DNA from: CAZEJK01 sp964512045
GTDB lineage: Bacteria; Acidobacteriota; Thermoanaerobaculia; Thermoanaerobaculales; Sulfomarinibacteraceae
DNA: 48,143 nt
Assembly (NCBI GenBank): GCA_964512045.1
Contig: CAZEJK010000011.1
Location: 1 to 48,143, forward strand
Reading direction: 5' to 3'
Shown piece by piece: positions 24,647-32,269 of the stretch. Within the stretch, counting starts at the first letter, position 1. Every line of letters starts with the position of its first letter. Both the position numbers and the translations under genes were made by a program. The notes beneath the pieces were generated by a model. It did no database searches. It was not told where the DNA came from and saw only the letters and a list, made by a program, of their open reading frames with translations.

Positions 24647-26392
24647 CTACGCCACCATCCCCTGATCCGCAGCGTGGATCAGGGCCGCGTACGCGCCGTC
24701 GGCTGCGAGCAGCTCGTCGTGCGAGCCCTGCTCGATGACCTGCCCGTCGGCCATGACCGCGATCCGGTCGGCCTCCTGGATGGTGGACAGCCGGTGGGCG
24801 ATGACGATCACGGTCTTCCGCTCGAAGATCCGCGCGATCGCGTCCTGGATGAGCTGCTCGGTGAGCGAGTCGATCGAAGCGGTCGCCTCGTCGAGGATGA
24901 TCACCTCGGGGTCGTGGGCCATCGCCCGTGCGAACGTCAGCAGCTGGCCCTCGCCCACCGACAGGTCGGCGCCGCGTTCGTGCAGGATGCGCCGCCAGCC
25001 GAGCCGGTTGACGAAGTGGTCCGCATGCACCAGCGCCGCAGCCTCGCGACACTGCTCCTGGATGATCACCGGGTTGCCCAGGTCCACGTTGAACCGGACG
25101 GTCTCGCTGAACAGCTGGACGTCCTGACGGACGCCGGCGATGTGGCGGCGGAGCTGGGCGGTGTCCAGGTCGGCGAGCTCGCGGCCGTCGAGGGTGATCG
25201 AGCCTCGGTAGCCGGTGTACGAGCGGTCGAGAAGACGGGTCAGGGTGGTCTTGCCGGAGCCCGTGGCGCCGACGATCGCCACCACCTCGCCCGGCTTCAC
25301 CTCGAGATCGACGCCGCGCAGCACGTCCTCGCCGTCGCTGCGGTAGGAGAAGCGGACGTCGGAGAGCACCAGGTGGCCCCGGACAGCCGGGACAGGGTTG
25401 GCACCGCTCTCGGCCGGCTCCCCTTCGTCGAACACGCCGAAGATCTTCGACAGCGCGGCGGTGGCGCGCTGGATGACGGCGATCTTCGACGACAGCTCCC
25501 GCAGCGGCCGGAACAGCCGGTCCAGGTAGTCGATGAACGCCACCACCAGGCCGGCCGTCACCCCGGGCACCTCGAGCCCGTAGCCGGCGAGCAGCCCGCC
25601 GCCGACCACCAGAATCACCGCCACGCAGATCGACGAGGTGCCGTCGACCACGGCGTACATCAGCGCGTCATAGATGTTCGACGTGGTGGTGGCGTTGCGG
25701 AACCGCCGGTTCGGTACGTCGAACTGCTCGGCAGCGAGCTCCTCGCAGCGGTTGAGCTGCACGGTCTGTACACCGTCCACCCGCTCGGCGATGAACGCGT
25801 TGACGTCGGCGATCGCCTCCCGGATCGTCAGGAACAGTGCCCGCAGACGGCGGCGGAGCAGGTTGAGCACGATCAGCAGGATCGGTGACAGCGCCAGCAG
25901 CACCAGAGTGAGCCCCGGGTTGAGCCACAGCATCGCCGAGAGGATGCCGACGATCAGCAGCAGGTCGAGACCGATGGTGACCACCCCGGCGCCGAGGGCC
26001 TCGCCGAGGGCGTCCATGTCGCTGGTCAGGCGGGTCAGCAGGGCGCCCGCCGGGTTGCGGTCGAAGTACCGCTGGGCCAGCGACAGCACGTGCCGGTACA
26101 GCGACGAGCGCAGTCGGAGGATCGAGCGTTGCCCGGCCCACGCCACCGCCAGCGTGTAGCTCGCATCGAGCAGGTACACCAGGAGCACCGAGCCGAGGTA
26201 GATCAGCACGACCGTGCCGAGGCCTTCGAGCACTCCCGGTGCGATGTGCTGGTCGATCGCTATCTTCAGCAGATATGGCTGCGCCAGGTTGAGCGCGGCG
26301 ATGATCGGTGTGGCCACCAGGGCGAGCACCAGCGCCCAGGCATCCGGTTTCACGAATGGCCACATCCGTCGGAGCAGGCTCAGATCGCTCAT
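24647..26392 (-). CDS. ABC exporter subunit with canonical ATPase residues (heterodimer partner B)
   Basis: A 581-residue half-transporter with six membrane helices (about 15-310) and an ATPase domain. Walker A is GATGSGKT (375-382), Walker B ends in LDEATASID with catalytic Glu502, and the switch is IAHRLS. The signature motif is LSVGE (477-481) rather than LSGGQ. It is the second gene of a two-gene operon; its ATG overlaps the upstream stop (26389-26392). The combination of canonical Walker/Glu with a degenerate signature is what one expects from one half of an asymmetric heterodimeric exporter such as BmrC/BmrD (YheI/YheH) or TM287/288. Probable role: multidrug or lipid export from the cytoplasm. 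Confidence 0.93.
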   Translation of the reverse strand: MSDLSLLRRMWPFVKPDAWALVLALVATPIIAALNLAQPYLLKIAIDQHIAPGVLEGLGTVVLIYLGSVLLVYLLDASYTLAVAWAGQRSILRLRSSLYRHVLSLAQRYFDRNPAGALLTRLTSDMDALGEALGAGVVTIGLDLLLIVGILSAMLWLNPGLTLVLLALSPILLIVLNLLRRRLRALFLTIREAIADVNAFIAERVDGVQTVQLNRCEELAAEQFDVPNRRFRNATTTSNIYDALMYAVVDGTSSICVAVILVVGGGLLAGYGLEVPGVTAGLVVAFIDYLDRLFRPLRELSSKIAVIQRATAALSKIFGVFDEGEPAESGANPVPAVRGHLVLSDVRFSYRSDGEDVLRGVDLEVKPGEVVAIVGATGSGKTTLTRLLDRSYTGYRGSITLDGRELADLDTAQLRRHIAGVRQDVQLFSETVRFNVDLGNPVIIQEQCREAAALVHADHFVNRLGWRRILHERGADLSVGEGQLLTFARAMAHDPEVIILDEATASIDSLTEQLIQDAIARIFERKTVIVIAHRLSTIQEADRIAVMADGQVIEQGSHDELLAADGAYAALIHAADQGMVA

Positions 26393-28218
26393 GACGCCAC
26401 AACCTTCGCCAGGACCCGATCCGAGGCCTCGCCGGCGCTCTGTACCTGCCAGGTATCAGCGTACAGTCCAGGTCGGGCGATCAGCTCGTCGTGTCGACCG
26501 TGGTCCACCAGGCGGCCGTCATCGAGCACCAGAGTCACGTCCGCGTGACGGATTGCCGAGATCCGGTTGGCGACGATACAGATGGTCGGGGAGTGCTTCG
26601 AGCCGCCGAGGCTATGCAGGGTCTCCAGGAGGCGCTGCTCGGTGGCGTGGTCCACGGCCGACAGAACATCATCGAGGATCAGCAGATCGCCGCCTCGGTA
26701 CAGTCCCCTGGCCAGGGCCACGCGCTGCCGCTGCCCGCCGGAGAGCATGATGCCGCGCTGCCCGACGAGGGTCTCGACCCCGTTCGGGAGCCGCTCCAGG
26801 TCCGGCTCCAGTGCGGCACGGCGGACGGCATCGTGCAGCGCGTGTGGATCCTCGGGGCCAGCCAGAGCCACGTTGGCGGCCAGGGTGTCGGAGAACAGGA
26901 ACGGCCGCTGCTCGACCACCGTCAGACGCTTTCGCCAGGCGTCCAGGTCGATGTCGGTGATGTCGACGCCATCGACTCGGATCGTACCGGGCGGCGGGTT
27001 GTACAGCCGCGCCAGCAGCCGAATCAAGGTGGTCTTGCCGGAGCCGGTGCGTCCGAAGACTCCCACCACCGATCCTGCATTGATCGTCGTGGTGATGCCG
27101 TGGAGCACGGGGCGGTCGGGCTGGTCCGGGTAGGCGAATGTCAGATCGTGGATCTCGATCGTCGGCCCGGCGCCGGTGGCCTGGGCCGCCGGTGCGTTGC
27201 CTTCGGGACGCTCCACCGGCGCGTCCAGGAGCTCGAAGATCCGCTCGAGGGCCGCCTGGCCGCGCTGCACCACCGACAGCATCCAGCCGAGGCTGCGCAG
27301 TGGCGGCAGCAGCGCCGCGAGCAGGGTCGCGAACGCGGCCAGCTGGCCGACGGTCAGCGATCCCTGGATCACCTGCTGCCCGCCGAAGTGGATCAGCGCC
27401 ACCACCGCGAGGCCGCCGGAGAGCACCATCAGCGGCAACGCCAGCGAGCGGATCAACGCCACCCGGATCCCCACCGACAGCCACCGTTGGTTGCGGCTCT
27501 CGAACCGCTCGATGAACGCCGGCTCGGCCACGAACCCCTGGATCGAGGCGATCCCTTGAAAGCTCCCCAGCACGTGGTCGGAGATGTCGGCGAGCGCCTC
27601 CTGGCTGGCTCGCTGTAGATCGAATAGCCGGCGGATACCGATCTGCACCACGGACAGCCCGAGCCCTACCGGGACCAGAACCAGCAGCGTGAGCATCGGC
27701 GACAGCGTGAGCATCTTCCACATGGTCAGCACGGTGGCGACCACCACGTTGGCGAGTGCCAGCCCGCCGAAGCCCACCATTGCGCGCACCCACGTAATGT
27801 CGTTGGAGGCGCGGGAGACGATATCGCCGGTGTTGTGGGTGGCGTAGAAGCTCGGCTGGAGCTGCATCAGGTGGTTGAACAGGTCCGTGCGCAGGTTGTA
27901 CTCGAGGTCGCGGCCCGGGTTGAAGATCAGCACCCGCGACAGCGTGCGGGTGGCGATCAGCACCGCCCCCATGATTGCGATCATCGCTGCGTACCGGCCG
28001 AGCGGCGCATCGGCGCGGAGCGCATCGACGCCGTGCCCGATCTGCTCCGGGATCGACACCGCCAGGAAGTTGGTGGTGGCGAGGAACACGAAGCCGCCCG
28101 AGTAGCTGAGCCAGTGCGGCCACGCGTACCGCTTGAGCAGTGTCGCCAGGTTGCGCCACCGTCGGCGTCGATCGGACGATGCCGTCGGCTTCTCGGCGAC
28201 TGTGGATGATCCGGACAA
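26389..28218 (-). CDS. ABC exporter subunit with degenerate ATP site (heterodimer partner A)
   Basis: A 609-residue half-transporter with membrane helices at about 25-330 and an ATPase domain with Walker A GRTGSGKT (389-396), an intact LSGGQ signature (492-496), LDD in Walker B (Asp517 instead of the catalytic Glu) and Asn551 in place of the switch His (VANRIS). These substitutions pair with the partner's odd signature to make one inactive and one active ATP site. TTG at 28218 was chosen as start because GGAGG lies seven bases upstream, the best ribosome site available; an in-frame ATG lies 40 codons earlier without one and with unrelated sequence. First gene of the operon. Confidence 0.92.
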   Translation of the reverse strand: MSGSSTVAEKPTASSDRRRRWRNLATLLKRYAWPHWLSYSGGFVFLATTNFLAVSIPEQIGHGVDALRADAPLGRYAAMIAIMGAVLIATRTLSRVLIFNPGRDLEYNLRTDLFNHLMQLQPSFYATHNTGDIVSRASNDITWVRAMVGFGGLALANVVVATVLTMWKMLTLSPMLTLLVLVPVGLGLSVVQIGIRRLFDLQRASQEALADISDHVLGSFQGIASIQGFVAEPAFIERFESRNQRWLSVGIRVALIRSLALPLMVLSGGLAVVALIHFGGQQVIQGSLTVGQLAAFATLLAALLPPLRSLGWMLSVVQRGQAALERIFELLDAPVERPEGNAPAAQATGAGPTIEIHDLTFAYPDQPDRPVLHGITTTINAGSVVGVFGRTGSGKTTLIRLLARLYNPPPGTIRVDGVDITDIDLDAWRKRLTVVEQRPFLFSDTLAANVALAGPEDPHALHDAVRRAALEPDLERLPNGVETLVGQRGIMLSGGQRQRVALARGLYRGGDLLILDDVLSAVDHATEQRLLETLHSLGGSKHSPTICIVANRISAIRHADVTLVLDDGRLVDHGRHDELIARPGLYADTWQVQSAGEASDRVLAKVVAS

Positions 28219-28616
28219 CGGGAGGCCTCCTCTGGGGCAGACAGCCCGGCACGGGTAACCGATCTGAGACGAGATCCGTTCCGTCTGGGCGGTCCGTGTC
28301 CCACCCGCAGGGTACTCCTCTTCGCGCCCTGTGCCCACCCGACGGGCTCCAGATCACAGCCGCGCCTCGATGCAGCACGACCCGTGGGTGTATCGAGTCC
28401 CGCAGAGCATCGGTATCCCCCGTGTCACCCCCAAGCGGAGTGCAGGGACGCGTCAGCTGCGGGCGGAGACGTCGATCTGGCGACTGAGGGGTCCACACGG
28501 GAACAACCGCCTTTCCGAGATCCTTGATGGTTGCAGCGCGCTCCGCGGTTGCCGGCTTGGTTGACGGTCTCCTTCGGTGACCGCAAGATAGACGGCGCTG
28601 CCAGGAGGTGGGCGAC
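28219..28616. other. 398-bp divergent intergenic region
   Basis: Separates the ABC operon (left) from the peptide transporter gene (right). Several short open frames cross it, but none has a ribosome site or recognisable sequence. The only clear signal is the promoter-like sequence at 28561-28589 and the AGGAGG at 28603-28608. Confidence 0.55.
28561..28589 (+). promoter_or_regulatory. Promoter-like sequence for the POT transporter
   Basis: TTGACG (5/6 of the -35 consensus), a 17-bp spacer and CAAGAT (3/6 of the -10 consensus). The start codon is 28 bases after the -10, with AGGAGG between them. Confidence 0.35.
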
Positions 28617-30191
28617 GTGACAGATCAGCAGACCCAAGCTTCGTCGGCGAACCCAGGCTCATTGCTCCGACAGTTTCCTCGGGCGTTCTGGGCCGCGAAC
28701 GTGATGGAGATCTTCGAACGGATGGGGTGGTACGGCTTCTATGCCGTGTCCTCGCTCTATCTGACAGGCGCCGTCGCCGACGGTGGCCTCGGGTTGTCGT
28801 CCGAGGATCGGGGCGTCATCCAGGGCATCGCGACGTTCTTCCTCTACCTGTTCCCGGCGGTGTTCGGGGCGCTGGCGGATCGGTACGGCTACCGCACCAT
28901 GTTCCTCTCCTCGTGTCTCGTGATGACACCGGCCTATGTTCTGCTGGGGCTCCCCAGCACATTCTGGGGGTTCCTGGCGGTGTACCTGCTGGTGGCGATC
29001 GGCCACGGCATGTTCAAACCGGTGGTGATCTCCACGGTCGCGAAGACCACGGACGAGAAGACCGGCACGATGGGGTTCGGGATCTTCTACATGATGGTCA
29101 ACATCGGCGGCTTCCTCGGACCGATCGTCGCTGGAGTCGTCCGTGGCTGGGACTGGCGGTACGTGTTCTTCGCCTCTGCGGGATGGATCCTGCTCATGGG
29201 GCTTGCGTGCCTGCTGTTCTACCGCGAGCCCGAACGGGACACGGAGGCCGAGGGCCAGCGGAGCCTCGGCGATGTGCTATCCGGCATGGTCGAGGTGATC
29301 GGGAGCTTCCGCTTCTTCCTGCTCATCGCAGGCCTGCTCATCCTGCTGGTGCTTGGCTCGAAGTGGATCGATCTGAGGTGGGTGGGGATCATCGCGGCGG
29401 TGTGGATCGGCGTCAACCTGCTGTGGGACGTGGTGGTGCGAGCCGTGCGAGGCTCCGAGACCGAGAGCGTCGCGTGGCCCCTGCAGAGGCTTCGCGTCGG
29501 CGAGGGTCGCTACCTGGTGTTCCTCCTGCTCATGGCCGGGTTCTGGACCTCGTTCAATCAGATCTTCATGACGCTGCCGGAGTACATCCGGGACTATGTG
29601 GACACGACCGACCTCATCTCCACCCTCGAGCCGGTGGCGGCCGTGATCACGGGCGCGGCGAGCTCGCTCGGCCTGGACACCTCCAACTGGGCCAGGGCGG
29701 TGCTGGTCAATGGGCAGGTGAAGCCCGAGCACCTGATCAACCTCAACGCCTTCGGCATCATCTGTTTCCAGGTGCTGATCTCGTACCTGGCGCGCAACCT
29801 GCGTCCGTTTACCACCATGATTCTCGGTGTCTCGGTGACGGTGGTCAGCTTCCTGCTCTACCTGGCCGGCGCGAGCGGCTGGGTGGTGGTCTTCGCCGTG
29901 CTGGTGTTCTCGGTTGGGGAGATGCTGGCCAGCCCCAAGTCGAAGGAGTACGCGGGTCGCATCGCTCCACCGAACAAGGTGGGGATGTACATGGGATACT
30001 TCTACTGGTGTGTTGCACTCGGCAACCTGTTCGGCGGTCTGCTGTCCGGCGTCTCGTACCAGTACTTCGGTCCGGAGGGGATCGACCGACCGGACCTGAT
30101 GTGGGTTCTGTTCGCGGTGCTGGCGATGTTCACAGCGGTGTCGCTGGCGGTGTACAACCGGTGGGTCGGACGCCGGCCGCCAGCCAGCTAA
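28617..30191 (+). CDS. POT/PTR2-family peptide transporter (MFS)
   Basis: A 524-residue polytopic protein of the proton-dependent oligopeptide transporter family. The ExxER motif on helix 1 (Glu31, Glu34, Arg35 in MEIFERMGWYGFYAV) couples protons to peptide uptake, and FYMMVNIGGFLGP (about residues 160-172) is the family signature. ADRYGYR is the MFS loop 2-3 motif. The length and hydrophobic profile fit 12-14 helices with extra central segments. GTG 28617 is chosen because AGGAGG ends eight bases before it; a GTG at 28608 would overlap this site. The neighbouring Dabb gene begins 53 bases downstream and may be in the same transcript. The substrate is probably di- or tripeptides. Confidence 0.88.
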   Translation: MTDQQTQASSANPGSLLRQFPRAFWAANVMEIFERMGWYGFYAVSSLYLTGAVADGGLGLSSEDRGVIQGIATFFLYLFPAVFGALADRYGYRTMFLSSCLVMTPAYVLLGLPSTFWGFLAVYLLVAIGHGMFKPVVISTVAKTTDEKTGTMGFGIFYMMVNIGGFLGPIVAGVVRGWDWRYVFFASAGWILLMGLACLLFYREPERDTEAEGQRSLGDVLSGMVEVIGSFRFFLLIAGLLILLVLGSKWIDLRWVGIIAAVWIGVNLLWDVVVRAVRGSETESVAWPLQRLRVGEGRYLVFLLLMAGFWTSFNQIFMTLPEYIRDYVDTTDLISTLEPVAAVITGAASSLGLDTSNWARAVLVNGQVKPEHLINLNAFGIICFQVLISYLARNLRPFTTMILGVSVTVVSFLLYLAGASGWVVVFAVLVFSVGEMLASPKSKEYAGRIAPPNKVGMYMGYFYWCVALGNLFGGLLSGVSYQYFGPEGIDRPDLMWVLFAVLAMFTAVSLAVYNRWVGRRPPAS

Positions 30192-30244
30192 GGCTCGGCA
30201 GGGCACGGCGGCGGCACAGCGCACGAGGAGTTGGAGGAGAGATC

Positions 30245-30553
30245 ATGATTCAGCGAACGGTGGTGATGCGGTTTCAGCATGAGTATGCAACTCCAGCGGC
30301 GCTGGCCGAGATCGTCGATCAGAGCCAGCAGGTGCTGTGGTCGATCCCGATGGTGACCACCGTGTCGATCGGGGTGGCCGCGGACGACAGCACGCGGCAG
30401 CAGTGGCATCTCCAGCTGTGCATGTCGTTTGACGACCTCGAACAGGTGGAGGCGTTCCGGATCAACCCGCAGCACCGCAGCTACGTGGATGACTACCTGC
30501 GCCCGAGGCTCGAGAGCATCTCAGCGTGGAACTTCGCCGTCTCCGGATCCTGA
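30245..30553 (+). CDS. Dabb (stress-responsive alpha/beta-barrel) domain protein
   Basis: A 102-residue protein with the pattern of a dimeric Dabb/ferredoxin-like domain: an initial strand RTVVMRFQHEY, a helix after ATPAALAEIVDQSQQVL, a second strand VTTVSIGVA, WHLQLCMSFDDLEQVEAFRINPQHRSYVDDYLRP, and a final segment with Trp-Asn. GGAGGAGAG lies just upstream of the ATG, which makes the short gene convincing. Such domains occur in small enzymes and stress proteins whose substrate cannot be predicted. Its 3' end overlaps the start of the protease gene by 28 bases in the version used here. Confidence 0.75.
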   Translation: MIQRTVVMRFQHEYATPAALAEIVDQSQQVLWSIPMVTTVSIGVAADDSTRQQWHLQLCMSFDDLEQVEAFRINPQHRSYVDDYLRPRLESISAWNFAVSGS

Positions 30554-32118
30554 TCCGGCAGCCGACATGGCGGCGCCTGATCGTGCCGTCAGTCGTGATC
30601 GCTGCAGTATCGGTGGTGGTGGCCCTCGGTGTCCGCGGGGTGTGGATCGGCGCCGCCTCGACCCAGGAGCAGGCCGAGCGGATGGTGCAGCTGGGGCAGC
30701 TTGCCGAGGCCGAGCTGCTGTACTGGCGGATGGTGTCCGCGACCCCGGACGACGTCGCGATGTGGATCGAGTTCATCGAGGTGCACGCCGCGCGCAGGAA
30801 CGGTGGAGGCGTGCTCGCCGGTCCGCAACGGCCGCCAGTTCCGCAGGCGGAGATCGTACGCCGTCTGCGCAGCCTCGAGGAGCCGACACGGCCGCTCGCT
30901 ACGTTCTGGTACACCGTGCGGGTCCCGGACGCCGGCGGCAACGTGCGCGAGGAGGTGGTGGAGGCCGCATCCGCAGACCCCCCCGTACGCTGGGCGAACC
31001 ATCTGCTGGGTCGCGAGGCGCTCCGCAACGGGGATCTCGAGACCGCCGCCGAGCGCTTTGCCCGCGAAGGCTCGGCGTTTCCGGACGCCGGCACGGATCG
31101 GCGGCGAGCGCTGCGGCTTCTGGCGCGGATCGGAGCGTGGGACCGGCTGTCGGAGCGACTCGAGGATCCTGCGTTCAGGGATGCGATGACACCCCGCCTG
31201 CGAGTGGATATTGCGCTCAAGCAGGGTGAGTGGGGGCCCGTCCTGGTATGGCTGTGGCCGGCCAGCTTTGCCGGAACCACCCTCGGACCGGTGCTCCTGG
31301 CGGTGATTGCGGGTGGGCTCTGGTTCGCCTTTAGCGTCAGAGTGGGTCAGGTTCGCGACGTGAGTGGCCGGATCGGTCTGTACGTGGCGGCGTTCTGTCT
31401 CGGGGTGCTCTCGATCTATCCCACCCTTCTGCTCGCCACGTTCGAGCATGCGGTGTTCGGCTTTCGCCCCACCGGGCATCCGGTGGCGGACGCGATCTAC
31501 TACATCTTCGGCGTCGGCCTGCGTGAGGAGCTGATGAAGGTGCTGCTGTTCCTGCCGCTGCTGCCGGCGCTGATCCGCCGTCGCTCGCGGCTCGAGGCGC
31601 TCACCTGTGGAGCGCTGGTGGGGCTCGGCTTTGCCGCAGAAGAGAACGTCTCGTACTTCCAGGGGATGGCGTTGGGGACGGCGATCGCGCGGTTTCTGAC
31701 CGCCAACTTCCTGCACATGGCGCTGACCGCTCTCGCCGCGGTGGCTCTGTTCGACCAGGCCCGGGAGCCGTCCGCTCGGGTGAGCGCTGACTTCAACACT
31801 GTGTTCCCGCTCGTGGTTCTCCTGCACGGTGTCTACGACGTGTTCTTGGCGAGCCCACAGCTGGCGGAGTACTCGTTTCTCGCAATGGCCGTTTTCGTGC
31901 TGCTGTCGCAACGGTTTCTGCGCCGTCTGCTCGAGGCGAGGGGGCGCGGCGATCCCGGTCTGTTTCCCCAGTTCGTGATCTCCCTGGTGGTGCTGTCCGG
32001 CGCCTCGTACATCTACGCGACCGTTCTCATCGGACCGTCGCTGGCGTTGCTCGTCCTCGCCCAGGGCCTGCTCGGGGAGGCGATCCTGATCATCATGTTC
32101 GCGCGCGAGCTCCAGTAG
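30526..32118 (+). CDS. PrsW-family intramembrane protease with N-terminal TPR-like domain
   Basis: A 530-residue protein. A single N-terminal membrane helix (about 14-34) precedes a helical TPR-like domain (about 40-225), then seven or eight membrane helices carrying the PrsW motifs: EELMK at 334-338, FAAEEN at 369-374, His397 in NFLHMAL and HGVYD (His434, Asp438). These are the residues proposed for catalysis in PrsW, which cleaves anti-sigma factors in Bacillus subtilis. All are intact, in contrast to the related protein at 218. The start is uncertain: GTG 30526 overlaps the Dabb gene; later GTG codons would remove the first helix. No anti-sigma gene is nearby. Confidence 0.85.
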   Translation: MELRRLRILIRQPTWRRLIVPSVVIAAVSVVVALGVRGVWIGAASTQEQAERMVQLGQLAEAELLYWRMVSATPDDVAMWIEFIEVHAARRNGGGVLAGPQRPPVPQAEIVRRLRSLEEPTRPLATFWYTVRVPDAGGNVREEVVEAASADPPVRWANHLLGREALRNGDLETAAERFAREGSAFPDAGTDRRRALRLLARIGAWDRLSERLEDPAFRDAMTPRLRVDIALKQGEWGPVLVWLWPASFAGTTLGPVLLAVIAGGLWFAFSVRVGQVRDVSGRIGLYVAAFCLGVLSIYPTLLLATFEHAVFGFRPTGHPVADAIYYIFGVGLREELMKVLLFLPLLPALIRRRSRLEALTCGALVGLGFAAEENVSYFQGMALGTAIARFLTANFLHMALTALAAVALFDQAREPSARVSADFNTVFPLVVLLHGVYDVFLASPQLAEYSFLAMAVFVLLSQRFLRRLLEARGRGDPGLFPQFVISLVVLSGASYIYATVLIGPSLALLVLAQGLLGEAILIIMFARELQ

Positions 32119-32125
32119 AAGCACC

Positions 32126-32269
32126 GAGCGTCCGAGCACCCTTCGACCCCTGAAGCTCGCAGAGCAGGCTGTGGGACGGGCGGCATTCTGCACTCTGCAT
32201 TCTGCACTCTGCATTCTGCATTCTGAACGTTGCTTCGAACTCTCGAAGATGCTGATCCGTGAGTCGCTA
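32126..32269. repeat. Dispersed intergenic repeat, copy B, with a six-unit heptanucleotide array
   Basis: Matches 49-196 on both sides of the array. The array (32184-32225, in CATTCTG/CACTCTG phase) has six units, alternating CATTCTG and CACTCTG for the first four and then CATTCTG twice. It is preceded by GACGGGCGG, the counterpart of the G-rich box. Positions 32233-32248 form a hairpin with CTTCGA/TCGAAG arms. The copy starts eight bases after the PrsW stop and its last three bases are the stop codon of the convergent acyltransferase gene. The array sequence itself differs from copy A, although the flanks are nearly the same. Confidence 0.82.

Noticed and set aside
32184..32225. The tandem repeat as a CRISPR array
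   Set aside because: Units are seven bases with no spacers and no cas genes are nearby.
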